From Erythrobacter sp. HI0063 (lineage in GTDB: Bacteria; Pseudomonadota; Alphaproteobacteria; Sphingomonadales; Sphingomonadaceae): a DNA stretch of 55,969 nt. The stretch is from assembly GCF_001635685.1 (NCBI RefSeq), contig NZ_LWFF01000204.1, forward strand, positions 1 through 55,969, written 5' to 3'. How positions within the stretch are numbered: the stretch's first letter is position 1; the number at the start of each line of letters is the position of its first letter. The position numbers and the translations under genes were made by a program. Shown here piece after piece: positions 36,035-45,234 of this stretch. The notes beneath the pieces are model-generated. The model was given only the letters and a program-made list of their open reading frames with translations. It did not search any database and was not told where the DNA came from.

Positions 36035-36489
36035 CCACGCTCGATCAGATCATGGCAGTCATGGACGAAGCGTTCGAGCCGCATTGGGGCGAAGCCTGGA
36101 CTCGCTCACAAGTCGCCAATTCTCTCGCCATGCCGCACACCTATGCGCTGATTATCGACAGCACAGGCAGCCTCACCCTTACGGCGGGCGTACGGGAGCC
36201 TGCGGGTTTCGCGCTTATTCGCCGTGCGCCGGGAGAGGAGGAATTGCTGCTTATCGGAGTGCGCCCCCGGTTTCGCCAGCACGGTCTTGGCCGAAAGCTT
36301 CTCGAAGCCTTTTTCAGCCAGGCCCGCCAGTCCGGTGCCGATCGCGTGTTTCTGGAAATGCGGGCGAACAATCCGGCGCGCGGTCTCTATGCAGCACTCG
36401 GCTTCGAACAGATCGGACGCCGTCCCGATTATTACCGACTGGGCGACGGATCGCGCATCGATGCGATAACTTTCGGCAAAAGCGTCTGA
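36031..36489 (+). CDS. rimI: ribosomal protein S18-alanine N-acetyltransferase RimI-like
   Basis: 152-residue GNAT acetyltransferase. The acetyl-CoA loop is VRPRFRQHGLGRKLLEAF, followed by FLEMRANNPARGLYAALGFEQIGRRPDYY, a RimI hallmark. The GTG start is coupled to tsaB. Acetylates the N-terminus of a ribosomal protein or another target. Confidence 0.92.
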   Translation: MTTLDQIMAVMDEAFEPHWGEAWTRSQVANSLAMPHTYALIIDSTGSLTLTAGVREPAGFALIRRAPGEEELLLIGVRPRFRQHGLGRKLLEAFFSQARQSGADRVFLEMRANNPARGLYAALGFEQIGRRPDYYRLGDGSRIDAITFGKSV

Positions 36490-36607
36490 TTTTGGGACTT
36501 TAATCGTTCCTTTAGGTAAAAGGCTACAGTTTTTGTGTCGAAACCGGTTGTTCGACTGGACATTCACTATATCGAGGGTCTAGGGGCCCAAAAAAAGGAG
36601 AAAATCC

Positions 36608-37048
36608 ATGGAAGATTTCCAGACCGACATGTCGGAAACGCTCATCACTCTCACGTCGGACATCGTTGCGGCACATGTTGCCAACAACAATGTCGAAGTC
36701 GCCGACGTCCCTACGCTGATCGAAACCGTCTATTCCGCTCTTTCGGGCCTCGGCGGCGAAAAGCAGCAGGAAGAAGAACGCCCTGAGCCGGCGGTGTCCG
36801 TCCGCGCTTCGGTCAAGCCCGATTACATCGTCTGCCTAGAAGACGGTAAGAAGCTGAAGATGCTCAAGCGCTATCTTCGCACCAATTACGACATGTCGCC
36901 GGAAGAATACCGCCAGCGCTGGGATCTTCCGTCCGACTATCCGATGGTCGCTCCGAACTACGCTGAAAAGCGCCGCGAACTCGCCAAGCAGATCGGTCTC
37001 GGCCGCAAGCCCGGCCAAAAGCGCGGCCGCAAGAAGAAAGTCGACTGA
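36608..37048 (+). CDS. mucR: MucR/Ros family transcriptional regulator lacking most zinc ligands
   Basis: 146 residues. The conserved MucR core is present (VCLEDGKKLKMLKR, MSPEEYRQRW, SDYPMVAPNYAEKRR), with a basic C-terminus for DNA binding. Relative to Ros (C-x2-C-x9-H-x4-H), only Cys76 remains; the other three positions are Asp79, Tyr89 and Tyr94, so classical zinc binding is unlikely. Zinc-free Ros homologs are known in rhizobia. A strong SD (AAGGAG) precedes the ATG and an intrinsic terminator follows. The upstream 118 bp is AT-rich, which would suit autoregulation. Confidence 0.95.
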   Translation: MEDFQTDMSETLITLTSDIVAAHVANNNVEVADVPTLIETVYSALSGLGGEKQQEEERPEPAVSVRASVKPDYIVCLEDGKKLKMLKRYLRTNYDMSPEEYRQRWDLPSDYPMVAPNYAEKRRELAKQIGLGRKPGQKRGRKKKVD

Positions 37049-37072
37049 TCATACAGGTCTTCGACTTGAGCC

Positions 37073-37110
37073 AAACGCCCCGCCCCCCTATGGGTTCGGG
37101 GCGTTTTGTT
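37073..37110 (+). terminator. intrinsic terminator after mucR
   Basis: A perfect 10-bp stem AAACGCCCCG (37073-37082) / CGGGGCGTTT (37097-37106) is followed by a T-rich stretch. It ends the mucR transcript and lies 16 bp before the fur start. Confidence 0.85.
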
Positions 37111-37125
37111 TAGCCGGAGCCAGTC

Positions 37126-37551
37126 TTGCCGCATCGGATCGATCTCGAACAGCTTTGCGCCGACAAAGGTCTGCGCATCACCGAACAGCGCCGCGTCATC
37201 GCGCGCGTCCTGTCCGACGCGGATGACCATCCCGATGTCGAGATGGTGCATGAACGCGCGAACAAGATCGATCCGGGCATTTCGATCGCCACCGTCTATC
37301 GCACGGTGCGCTTGTTCGAAGAGGCCGGCATTCTCGACCGGCACGATTTCGGTGACGGCCGCTCGCGCTACGAAGCTGCGCCCGAAGCGCATCACGACCA
37401 TCTGATCGATGTCGAGACGGGCAAAGTGGTCGAATTCGTCGATCCCGAACTCGAAGCCCTACAGAAACAGATCGCGGAAAAGCTGGGATACCGCCTCGTC
37501 GATCACCGTATGGAGCTTTACGGCGTTCGTCTGGAACGCGACGAGAAGTGA
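37126..37551 (+). CDS. fur: Fur-family metal-responsive repressor (Fur/Mur)
   Basis: 141 residues: winged-helix N-terminal domain (RITEQRRVIARVL, ISIATVYRTVRLFEEAGIL) and dimerisation domain with the regulatory metal residues in EAHHDHLIDVETGKVVEF. No structural cysteine pairs, as in alphaproteobacterial Fur/Mur; the HHH run of Irr is absent. Senses iron or manganese. The start appears to be TTG at 37126 with GGAG upstream. Coupled to plsC through a GTGA overlap. Confidence 0.9.
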   Translation: MPHRIDLEQLCADKGLRITEQRRVIARVLSDADDHPDVEMVHERANKIDPGISIATVYRTVRLFEEAGILDRHDFGDGRSRYEAAPEAHHDHLIDVETGKVVEFVDPELEALQKQIAEKLGYRLVDHRMELYGVRLERDEK

Positions 37552-38468
37552 GCGAGGCGCCGGTGGATAAACCGGCTTTGAGCGATCGGGCCCGCCGCCG
37601 GGCGGAGAAATACGGGCGCAAGCGCATGGCCGCGATGCGTGGCGAAACGGTGCCCCTGACCGTACCCGGTTGGATCCGCTTCACGATACGGGCGATCGGC
37701 ATTCTCGCTTTGCTGATCGTATTCGTACCGCTCCATTATCTCTATCGCATCTTCGCATACGGATCGCCCTTCCCCATGCTGTTCCTGCGCTACACCGCGC
37801 GCGTGGTGGGTGCGAAGGTCCATCGGATCGGCACTCCGTTGCGGCGCGACGTGTTCTTCGTTTCCAATCACCTGTCATGGATCGACATTCTGGCGCTAGC
37901 CGGAGCGAGTGGGACTGCCTTCGTCGCCAAGCAGGAATTGTCCGAAGTGCCCGTGATCGGCTGGCTATGCAGTCTCAACCGCACCGTGTTTGTGAAGCGC
38001 GAAAACCGGATGGGCGTGGCCGAGCAGATCAACGCATTGAAGGAAGCGCTGCAGGACAATTGGTCGGTCACGGTCTTTCCCGAAGGCACGGTGACCGACG
38101 GCCAGTCTATCCTTCCCTTCAAATCCAGCATGTTGAGCGTGCTCGAACCGCCGCCTTCCGGCGTCCTGGTCCAGCCGGTGGTGATGGATTACGGCGCGGT
38201 CGCCGAAGAAATCAGCTGGATCGGCGAGGAAAGCGGCCTCCACAATGCGATGCGCGTGATGGCGCGGCCCGGAACGTTCCGACTGGATATCCACTTCCTA
38301 GACCCGTTCAGCCCCGAAGACCATCGCGGCAGAAAGGCCATCGCCGCCCAGGCGCGCACGCAGATCGTCGAGCGCCTGGAGGAGGTGCTCGGCAAACCCC
38401 TGCGCGATTACCAGCATACGGTCGAGGCGATCCGGTATCGCCCTCCCGCCTCCACAGAAAAGACTTAA
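37548..38468 (+). CDS. plsC: 1-acyl-sn-glycerol-3-phosphate acyltransferase
   Basis: 306-residue membrane acyltransferase making phosphatidic acid. One N-terminal membrane helix (about 46-66) precedes NHLSWIDIL (H-x4-D motif), FVKRENRMG and FPEGTVTDG. GTG start at 37548 overlaps the fur stop. Its stop overlaps the LysR gene stop on the other strand. Confidence 0.93.
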   Translation: MSEAPVDKPALSDRARRRAEKYGRKRMAAMRGETVPLTVPGWIRFTIRAIGILALLIVFVPLHYLYRIFAYGSPFPMLFLRYTARVVGAKVHRIGTPLRRDVFFVSNHLSWIDILALAGASGTAFVAKQELSEVPVIGWLCSLNRTVFVKRENRMGVAEQINALKEALQDNWSVTVFPEGTVTDGQSILPFKSSMLSVLEPPPSGVLVQPVVMDYGAVAEEISWIGEESGLHNAMRVMARPGTFRLDIHFLDPFSPEDHRGRKAIAAQARTQIVERLEEVLGKPLRDYQHTVEAIRYRPPASTEKT

Positions 38469-39349
38469 AGCTCGGCCCTGACCAGCCAGTCGTGGAAGAT
38501 GCGCACCGGTCGTTCTTCCAGCGCCGTGGGCTTGCAGACGAACCAATAGCTATACGGGCTTTCGACATCGACGCCGAAGAGGTTTGTCAGCCGATCGTCG
38601 GCCGCGCGGCGCATGTGATCGTCATGCATGATTGCGATGCCGAGGCCCTGCTTGGCCGCCTCGAGCATCAGCTGACCCGAATCGTAATGGTCGATCGCCG
38701 CCGGTTCGAGATCGTGCATTGCCAGCGCCGCCTTCCACGCTTCGAAACTGGCGGGCAATTCGTTGTGGATGAGGAAAGTCTGCGCTTCCAGCCTTGCCCG
38801 ATCGGGTTCGTCGCCCACTGCCGCGGCGATATCGCGACTGGCGATCGCGTGGACGCGATTATGGTCGAGCCGCACCGCATGAAGCCCGCTCGCCGGGCCG
38901 CGCGACAGGATGATCCCGGCATCGAGCGTATCGCCGACCCGGTCCTCGATATGCGGACCGGTATCGATGTCGATATGCAGGAGGGGATGCGAACGACGCA
39001 ATTCCGCAAGGCGCGGAAACAGACGCTGGCTGCCGAACAGCGGGAGGACGCCGAGACGCAGGCGAAGAAGCGACAGGTTTTCGGACTGGCTTTCCACCGC
39101 GCGCGCAAGCGATTCAAGATGCGGATTGACCGCTTCGTAGAATGCCTGCCCCTCGTCGGTCAGCTGCATCGACTGGCGGGCGCGCGTGAACAGCTTCTTG
39201 CCCACAAAGCTTTCGAGATTCCCGATCCGGCGCGACAGGGCCGAGGGGCTTAGGCCCAATTCATCCGCAGCGGCACGTGCGGACCCCATGCGCACCGTGC
39301 GCACGAAAGCTTCCAATGCGCGCAAGGGTGGAAGACGACGAACGGCCAT
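38465..39349 (-). CDS. LysR-family transcriptional regulator (GcvA-like)
   Basis: 294 residues: N-terminal winged HTH (RALEAFVRTVRMGSARAAAD, LSPSALSRRIGNLE) and a C-terminal effector domain. The pattern resembles GcvA/AmpR-type regulators. Target genes are not evident: neighbours are plsC (convergent) and corC (same strand, downstream genes belong to another unit). Confidence 0.93.
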   Translation of the reverse strand: MAVRRLPPLRALEAFVRTVRMGSARAAADELGLSPSALSRRIGNLESFVGKKLFTRARQSMQLTDEGQAFYEAVNPHLESLARAVESQSENLSLLRLRLGVLPLFGSQRLFPRLAELRRSHPLLHIDIDTGPHIEDRVGDTLDAGIILSRGPASGLHAVRLDHNRVHAIASRDIAAAVGDEPDRARLEAQTFLIHNELPASFEAWKAALAMHDLEPAAIDHYDSGQLMLEAAKQGLGIAIMHDDHMRRAADDRLTNLFGVDVESPYSYWFVCKPTALEERPVRIFHDWLVRAEL

Positions 39350-39411
39350 GGGGCCTACTCGTATTCACCGCCCCACTTGCTGTCGAGCGGGAATTGCAGA
39401 TTTCGCAACCT

Positions 39412-40341
39412 TTAATCTTCTTCCAGGCTTTCTTGCGGCGCATGCAACCGCAAGCGTGTGACGTGGGTTTCGTCGCCCTCGGTCACTTCGATGCGCCAGC
39501 CGCTGGGATGATCGACGATCGTGCCCACCGGCGGCACCTGTTCTGCCAAAACGAAAGCCAGGCCGCCCAGCGTATCGACCGCTTCCTCGACTTCGGCGAG
39601 GCGTGCATCGATCAGCTCGGCGACATCGTCCAGTTCGGCACGCGCGTCGCATTCCCAGATCCCGTCGCCCATCGGACGGATCATTTCGAGCGGCGCATCG
39701 TCATGCTCGTCCTCGATTTCGCCGACGATCTCCTCGACCAGATCCTCGATCGTGATAATCCCGTCCGTGCCGGAAAACTCGTCCAGCACGATGGCGAGGT
39801 GCATCCGTTGCGAGCGCATATCCGCCAGCACGTCGAGCGCGTTGCGGGTCTGGGGCACGTAAAGGGGCTGCCGCATCAGCGCGGTCCAGTCGCTGGGCGG
39901 CGGATCGGCCTTGGCGAGATAGGGGAACACGTCCTTGATGTGAATCATCCCGATCACATCGTCCAACTGGTCGCGATAGACCGGCATGCGCGAATGGCCG
40001 TTATCCGCGAAGATCGCGATCATCTCGTCCCAGCTGGCATCGGCGCGGATCGCCACGATCTCACCCCGCGGCACGGCAACGTCATCCGCGTCGTGCTCGC
40101 TGAAATGGAGGAGATTGCGCAGCATCTGCCGCTCGACCGGGCTGAGATCGCCCTTGGCCTTCTCCTCGGGCGAATCCTCGTCCACGCTCTGGTCGTGGCC
40201 GTGTTCGTGTTCGTCGATAGCCTCTTCGAGCTGCGCGCGCAGCGAGCGCCCGCCCTCTCCGGCTCCGAACATGCGTTTGAAAGCGGACACCAGTCCGCCG
40301 TTACTTTCCGCGTCTCCCGCGGCGGTGTCAGGATCGGGCAT
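39412..40341 (-). CDS. corC: CorC/HlyC family CBS-domain protein
   Basis: 309 residues, soluble: two CBS domains about residues 80-205 (ADASWDEMIAIFADNGHSRMPVYR and LDVLADMRSQRMHLAIVLDEF), then a CorC_HlyC domain with VDTLGGLAFVL. Family members are linked to magnesium/cobalt transport. Last gene of the phoH-ybeY-corC run. Confidence 0.93.
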   Translation of the reverse strand: MPDPDTAAGDAESNGGLVSAFKRMFGAGEGGRSLRAQLEEAIDEHEHGHDQSVDEDSPEEKAKGDLSPVERQMLRNLLHFSEHDADDVAVPRGEIVAIRADASWDEMIAIFADNGHSRMPVYRDQLDDVIGMIHIKDVFPYLAKADPPPSDWTALMRQPLYVPQTRNALDVLADMRSQRMHLAIVLDEFSGTDGIITIEDLVEEIVGEIEDEHDDAPLEMIRPMGDGIWECDARAELDDVAELIDARLAEVEEAVDTLGGLAFVLAEQVPPVGTIVDHPSGWRIEVTEGDETHVTRLRLHAPQESLEED

Positions 40342-40364
40342 GGCCCTCTTGCGTGCTCCTTAAG

Positions 40365-40856
40365 CTAGTCGCGGTCCCCATATGGGTCGGCGATGTCCAG
40401 TTTGGCAAGCGCCGCAATTTCCAATCGTTCCATCGCTTCGGCCTGATCGTCGCTTTCGACATGATCGTGACCCGCCAGATGCAGCAGACCATGGACGATT
40501 AAGTGGGCGGTATGCCGGGCGAGCGGGATGCCTTTTTCCTCCGCCTCGCGCGCGCAGGTCTCGTAAGCGAGAGCGAGATCGCCCAGCATTTCCGGAGCGC
40601 CTTCCTCAGCCAGACCGGTCAGCGCATCGCGCGACAGCATGGGGAAGGACAAAACGTTCGTCGGCTTGTCCTTCGCCCGCCATTCCTTGTTCAGCGCCCA
40701 CACTTCCTCGTCCAGCGTGAACAGGACGCTAGCCGTCAGGCGCGGATTGGCGAGCGCGGGTTCGACCGATTCGGCGGCGGAATACGCACGCTCGGCAAGG
40801 TCCGCCCAATCCGCTTCGTCCGCAGGCCAGCCGTCGACCTCGATATCGAGATCCAT
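40365..40856 (-). CDS. ybeY: endoribonuclease YbeY
   Basis: 163-residue single-strand endoribonuclease for 16S rRNA maturation and ribosome quality control. The zinc motif H-x3-H-x5-H is HGLLHLAGHDH. The ATG shares its A with the phoH stop (TGATG). Confidence 0.96.
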   Translation of the reverse strand: MDLDIEVDGWPADEADWADLAERAYSAAESVEPALANPRLTASVLFTLDEEVWALNKEWRAKDKPTNVLSFPMLSRDALTGLAEEGAPEMLGDLALAYETCAREAEEKGIPLARHTAHLIVHGLLHLAGHDHVESDDQAEAMERLEIAALAKLDIADPYGDRD

Positions 40857-41911
40857 CAGGCGGCAGGCCCCTCATAGGCCTCGACGATCCGCCCCACGAT
40901 CGGGTGGCGCACGACATCGGCCGCCGTGAACCGGATCGTGCCGAAACCATCGACGCCTTCGAGCTTGTCGACCGCATCGGCCAGCCCGCTCATCCGGTCG
41001 CCGCCGGGAATGTCGACCTGGCGCGGATCGCCGCAGATGACCATTCGGCTGTTCTGCCCGAAGCGCGTCAGGAACATCTTCATCTGCTCGCGCGTGGTGT
41101 TCTGCGCCTCGTCCAGGATCACAAAGGCATCGGCCAGCGTGCGTCCGCGCATAAAGGCGATCGGCGCGATCTCGATCTCTCCGGAAGCGAGCCGCCGCTC
41201 GACCTGTTCGGGCGGCATGCAATCGTAGAGCGCATCGTAGAGTGGGCGCAGATAGGGATCGACCTTGTCCTTCATATCGCCCGGCAGGAAGCCGAGCTTC
41301 TCGCCCGCCTCGACCGCCGGGCGCGACAGGATCAGGCGCTGGACGCTTCCGGTGATGAGCTGCGCGACGGCCTGCGCCACGGCGAGATAGGTCTTACCCG
41401 TCCCCGCCGGGCCGAGAGCGAAGATGATATCGTCGCGCACCAGGCTGCGCATATAAGTCGCCTGCGTGGCGGAGCGCGGCACGATCGTCTTGCGCCGGGT
41501 GCGGATCATGATCGGCGGCATACCCGCCCGCTCGCCCGGCTCGCCCTCGACGATCCCGTCGAGGGTCGGCTCGTCCGACATGGCGATGATCGATTCGATC
41601 AGACCCGCATCGAGATCCTGACCGATGGCGAGCTTGTCATACATCGCTCTCAATACATCGCGCGCCCGGGCGACGCTATCTTCCGGCCCTTCGAGATGCA
41701 GCTCGTTCCCCCGCGCCGAGATGAATACGCCGAGGCGGTTTTCCACCTGCACCAGATTGGCGTCGAACTGTCCGAACAGGGCACCCAGAAGGCTCTGATT
41801 ATCGAAGCTCAGATCGAGCTGGGCCCGTCGTACCTCGCGCTGAGGGACGGGAGGCTTGCTGAAGCCGATGCGCTGATCACGCTCCGGCCGGTTTGCGGGT
41901 TTTCGAGCCAT
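40856..41911 (-). CDS. ybeZ: PhoH-like ATPase (YbeZ)
   Basis: 351 residues: a divergent KH-like N-terminal region, then the PhoH ATPase with Walker A GPAGTGKTYLAVA, LSRPAVEAGEKLGFLPGD and Walker B AFVILDEAQN. Works with YbeY on RNA. SD GGAG lies just upstream of the ATG. In many alphaproteobacteria miaB is directly upstream; here 5.3 kb separates them. Confidence 0.96.
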   Translation of the reverse strand: MARKPANRPERDQRIGFSKPPVPQREVRRAQLDLSFDNQSLLGALFGQFDANLVQVENRLGVFISARGNELHLEGPEDSVARARDVLRAMYDKLAIGQDLDAGLIESIIAMSDEPTLDGIVEGEPGERAGMPPIMIRTRRKTIVPRSATQATYMRSLVRDDIIFALGPAGTGKTYLAVAQAVAQLITGSVQRLILSRPAVEAGEKLGFLPGDMKDKVDPYLRPLYDALYDCMPPEQVERRLASGEIEIAPIAFMRGRTLADAFVILDEAQNTTREQMKMFLTRFGQNSRMVICGDPRQVDIPGGDRMSGLADAVDKLEGVDGFGTIRFTAADVVRHPIVGRIVEAYEGPAA

Positions 41912-41990
41912 GCGCTCCTTTCGTGTTCCGAAAGGGAATTTAGGAGCCTTCGCGCCGAGAGCAAGCGTCCTGCGTTGCTATTTCAGTGGA

Positions 41991-42715
41991 TTACCGCGCC
42001 AGGCGCAGCGCGGCGAAAACATGGAAATCGCCGCTCCCGTCGCTATCGCCCAGAACTGCCTGGCCGGCTGCGGCCAAGGTCAGTCCGGGGCGAAATCCCA
42101 CGCCAGACCAGGTCCGAACAGATAAAGCTTCTGTCCGCCAAGACCTTCGCCCTGCGCGTAGAATTCTCCACCTAGCGACAGACTCGGTATTATCCGCTTG
42201 CTGACGACGGCGCCGATAAAGGGCAAATCGCCCCCATCTTCGTCGCTCGAGAAGGAATAGCCTCCCCCACCATAAAGCGACCAGTCTCCGATATCGGTCC
42301 CGATCCAGATCGGCAGGTCGAAGCCCGTCTTGCTCCTTCCCTCGCTCGCCATCCCCACGGCCAGGGTCGGCGCGATGGCGAGCGACACTTGGCCGGGTTC
42401 TCCCGCGATCAACCCGATCTTGGCCTGTATCGTCGTATCGCCGATGGCGAAGCGATCGGTTTCCAGCTGCGGCCCAAAATTCGCCACCGGCACAGTAACG
42501 CCGAGTTGAAAATTATCCGCGATCCCGACGCTCACATCGATCCCGGCTTCGCCTTCGAAATCCATGCTGGTGATGGTGCCGTCCGAATAGGCGAGGATCT
42601 CGTACTCGCCAGCCGCCAACGTCCCCGGATCGTCAGTGGTGTAGGGAATATCCGCCAGCGCCGGCGCGGCCAGCGCCGCCAGCCCCAGGGGCGAGGTTCT
42701 GACAATGGCCCGCAT
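41991..42715 (-). pseudogene. outer-membrane beta-barrel protein gene with a 3' frameshift
   Basis: The intact frame (42715-42080) encodes 211 residues with a signal peptide (cleavage near PALAD) and alternating beta strands such as GDWSLYGGGGYSFSS, typical of the putative transporter/phenol-degradation-type outer-membrane family. It stops at GLAWDFAPD, before the last strands. Reading on from the last nucleotide of the GAC codon in the -1 frame (42083 down to 41991) gives 30 more residues, LTLAAAGQAVLGDSDG then FHVFAALRLAR and a stop, which look like the missing terminal barrel strands. One base appears lost near 42082, either a mutation or a sequencing error. No slippery sequence is present. 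Confidence 0.7.
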
Positions 42716-43140
42716 GAAGCGCGGCAATCCCGACAGAGCGATGCGCTCGCTCCTGCCGAAGTGAGGCAAAGAAATTTTGTTGAATTCCATAAACGTCGCA
42801 GCCCCGAACACGCGGCGAGGATACCGCGTAACATGTGCTCGGTCGGCCCTGCGCACGTCACAAGGTGAGCGTACGATTCGACGGATGGCGAGCCGATCCC
42901 GACTACGACGAAATGGTGAAAATCCGCTTGCCGTGTTGGCGCCGTCGGAAAGTTCGCTTCCAACTGTTCCGATTGCCCCGAACCATCGATGCCGAGGCAA
43001 TCTTCAATTCGCAAAATTAGGCCATTGATGGAGCAGCGTCGTCTGCCGCGAAGTCGGAGCATCATCATTTGATTGGTTTTCGCTTTACACGAGGCTCTCT
43101 AAATGTTTGCAATGAATGAATTGCTTGCGAAAGACTCGGA
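42716..43140. other. 425-bp intergenic region
   Basis: Gap between the divergent outer-membrane gene and the first array paralog. It must hold promoters for both. The last 120 bp before 43141 are A+T-rich, but I find no convincing -35/-10 pair and no structured RNA. A 51-codon frame (42865-43020) is present but unsupported. Confidence 0.5.
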
Positions 43141-44076
43141 ATGAAAAAAGCATTGTCCGCCCTCATCCTTAGCTCGGCATGCATCTTCACTTCTGCAGCA
43201 GCGCAATCGCAGTCGGTGGACGGAGCAGGAGAACAATCCTCGGCAGTCGAACCGAAATCCAATAATGACGATACGATTGTCGTTACCGGTGAATCCGACC
43301 GTGAACGCGTAAAAGAACTTGGCAAGGTCATCACCCGCCCGGCACGCGCGAACAAGGCGATCGCTCGATTCCACAATCCCATCTGTTTAAAAGTTTCGGG
43401 ATTACCCGTTGAAATGGCGGAACTCGTTGCCACCCGCATAAAGGATAACATCTCCTCCATTCCCGCACTCCGGATGGGGGGCGAGGGATGCAAGCCGAAC
43501 GCCTTCGTCGGCGTTCTCAATAACGTGAACGAAGTCTTCGACAGCCTTCTCAAGGAGGAAAAATGGCTGTTTACCGGTTTGTTCATATATCAGAAAAAGC
43601 GGATTTCGAAGGGCTCGGAAGCGGTACGAGCATGGCATGTCTTCGGCGAGCGCAATATCGACGGTACGGAAATTCCCGGGAAGCAACGCGGCGCCAGCGA
43701 CGCGCAATCGATCGCCAGTTCCGCCAACAGAGTTCATTACACCGGGCGTTCCAACAGAACTCCGGTCGAGATCGCGGGAGCCGTGGTTTTGGTGGAGACG
43801 GCCGCTCTGCAAGGCAAGACTTTCCGACAGCTCGCCGATTACGCGACGATCCGCATCCTTGCTTCGGTCACCGACGAAATCGACGGTTCGCGGCCAAGTC
43901 TGCCTACAATCCTCACGCTGTTCGACCCTTCATCTGCGTACCAGCCGCCAGAGCTGAGCGGGTTCGATCGGGCCTATCTCGATGCGCTATACGAACTTCC
44001 CATCAACAGTCGCGATGCTCAAGTTATTGCCGCTGCAGGCAGGCGATATCGCGCGGCCGATCGAGTGGAAGAATAA
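43141..44076 (+). CDS. exported protein of unknown function, array paralog 1
   Basis: 311 residues with a signal peptide (cleavage near AAAQS). Family landmarks: DTIVVTGES (44-52), IARF then Cys82 in ICLKVSGLP, Cys117 in GEGCKPNAF, KWLF, VRAWH, AGAVVLVET, KTFRQLADYA (226-235), SLPTILTLF and FDRAYLDALYELP. The two cysteines are conserved in all four paralogs and may form a disulfide. No catalytic motif is recognised. It resembles uncharacterised periplasmic proteins common in Sphingomonadales. Closest to paralog 2. Confidence 0.88.
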   Translation: MKKALSALILSSACIFTSAAAQSQSVDGAGEQSSAVEPKSNNDDTIVVTGESDRERVKELGKVITRPARANKAIARFHNPICLKVSGLPVEMAELVATRIKDNISSIPALRMGGEGCKPNAFVGVLNNVNEVFDSLLKEEKWLFTGLFIYQKKRISKGSEAVRAWHVFGERNIDGTEIPGKQRGASDAQSIASSANRVHYTGRSNRTPVEIAGAVVLVETAALQGKTFRQLADYATIRILASVTDEIDGSRPSLPTILTLFDPSSAYQPPELSGFDRAYLDALYELPINSRDAQVIAAAGRRYRAADRVEE

Positions 44077-44224
44077 TCCGCGAAACTCTTTGCAGAAATG
44101 TCCCGGAACTTTCGGATATTGAATCGCGCGAGCACAGATAAACGCATTTACGTTCGTCGAGCAAGGATCGCGCTACGTCGTATTCTTCCTTGTTTTGAAC
44201 AATTTGTCTGCAATAGGTCTCGCC

Positions 44225-45145
44225 ATGAGACAAACGATCCAAGCCCTCGCCCTCGGCGCCGCCCTGATGTTCGCCCCCGCTGCCGTTCACGCGCAAGCGG
44301 AGGTCGAGCAGACCCAAGACGCCGTCGCCGATCCTGAAAACACCATCATCGTTACGGGCGAGAGCGATCGCGAAGTGGTCGAGGAACTCGGAAAGATCAT
44401 CACCCGGCCCTCGCGCGCGGGCAAGCCGATCGCTCGCTTCGATGACGCGGTCTGCGTAAAGGTATCGGGATTGCCGGACGATATGGCCGAACTGGTCGCG
44501 CAACGTATCCGCGACAACGTATCCTCCATCCGCGGCGTGTCGCTCGGCGAAGAAGGTTGCAAGCCGAATGCGTTTGTCGGGGTTCTCAACAACGTCACCC
44601 AGGCCGTCGATAATCTGCGTACCGATGAGCCGTGGCTGTTCGAAGGCCTGTTAAGCTATCAGCTTGACCGGATCTACGACGGATCGGAAGCCGTGCGCGC
44701 TTGGCATGTTTTCGACGAACGCAATATGGACGGGTCGCAGATTCCGGGCAAACAACGCGGGACCAGCGGCGAGGATTCGATCGCAAGCACTATCAACATG
44801 ATCGAAAATGCAAGCCGGTTCGGCAGGACGCGCGTCAATCTGACCGGCGCCGTGGTGCTGGTCGAAACGGGCGCGCTCAGGGAAAAGACTTTCCGCCAGC
44901 TCGCCGATTACGCCACGATCCGCATTCTCGCTTCGGTCAGTGACGAGATCGACACGGCGCGTTCCAGCCTTCCGACGATGCTGACGCTGTTCGGTCCGCG
45001 TTCGCCCTATCAACCGACCGAGTTGAGCGAGTTCGATCGCGCCTATCTCGAATCGCTTTACGACTTGCCTGCCAATAGCCGTGACGGGCAGGTCATTGCG
45101 GCAGCCGTTACTCGGTATCGCACCAATCTCGGCATGGAAGACTGA
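44225..45145 (+). CDS. exported protein of unknown function, array paralog 2
   Basis: 306 residues from the ATG at 44225 (MRQTIQALAL), with a signal peptide (cleavage near VHAQA). Shares with paralog 1 the segments IIVTGESDRE, ITRPSRAGKPIARF, EGCKPNAFVGVLNNV, GSEAVRAWHVF, IPGKQRG and KTFRQLADYATIRILASV, so the pair is a recent duplication. Cys77 and Cys112 are the conserved cysteines. A TTG 30 nt upstream is in frame but would put extra residues before the signal peptide. Confidence 0.9.
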   Translation: MRQTIQALALGAALMFAPAAVHAQAEVEQTQDAVADPENTIIVTGESDREVVEELGKIITRPSRAGKPIARFDDAVCVKVSGLPDDMAELVAQRIRDNVSSIRGVSLGEEGCKPNAFVGVLNNVTQAVDNLRTDEPWLFEGLLSYQLDRIYDGSEAVRAWHVFDERNMDGSQIPGKQRGTSGEDSIASTINMIENASRFGRTRVNLTGAVVLVETGALREKTFRQLADYATIRILASVSDEIDTARSSLPTMLTLFGPRSPYQPTELSEFDRAYLESLYDLPANSRDGQVIAAAVTRYRTNLGMED

Positions 45146-45234
45146 GACGATCGATCTTCGTGTTTGACTGACGATCCTTGATTCGTGCGCTTGAATAAGT
45201 CATTCTTCCCAAAATACTTGGGGAGGAATATTCG

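Noticed and set aside
36490..36607. Possible sigma-70 promoter before mucR (TTGTTC ... TATATC)
   Set aside because: The spacer is only 14 bp; the region surely holds a promoter but I cannot place it.
42865..43020. 51-codon GTG frame in the 425-bp gap
   Set aside because: Only weak SD-like sequence, no recognisable family, and overlapping frames on both strands are equally open.
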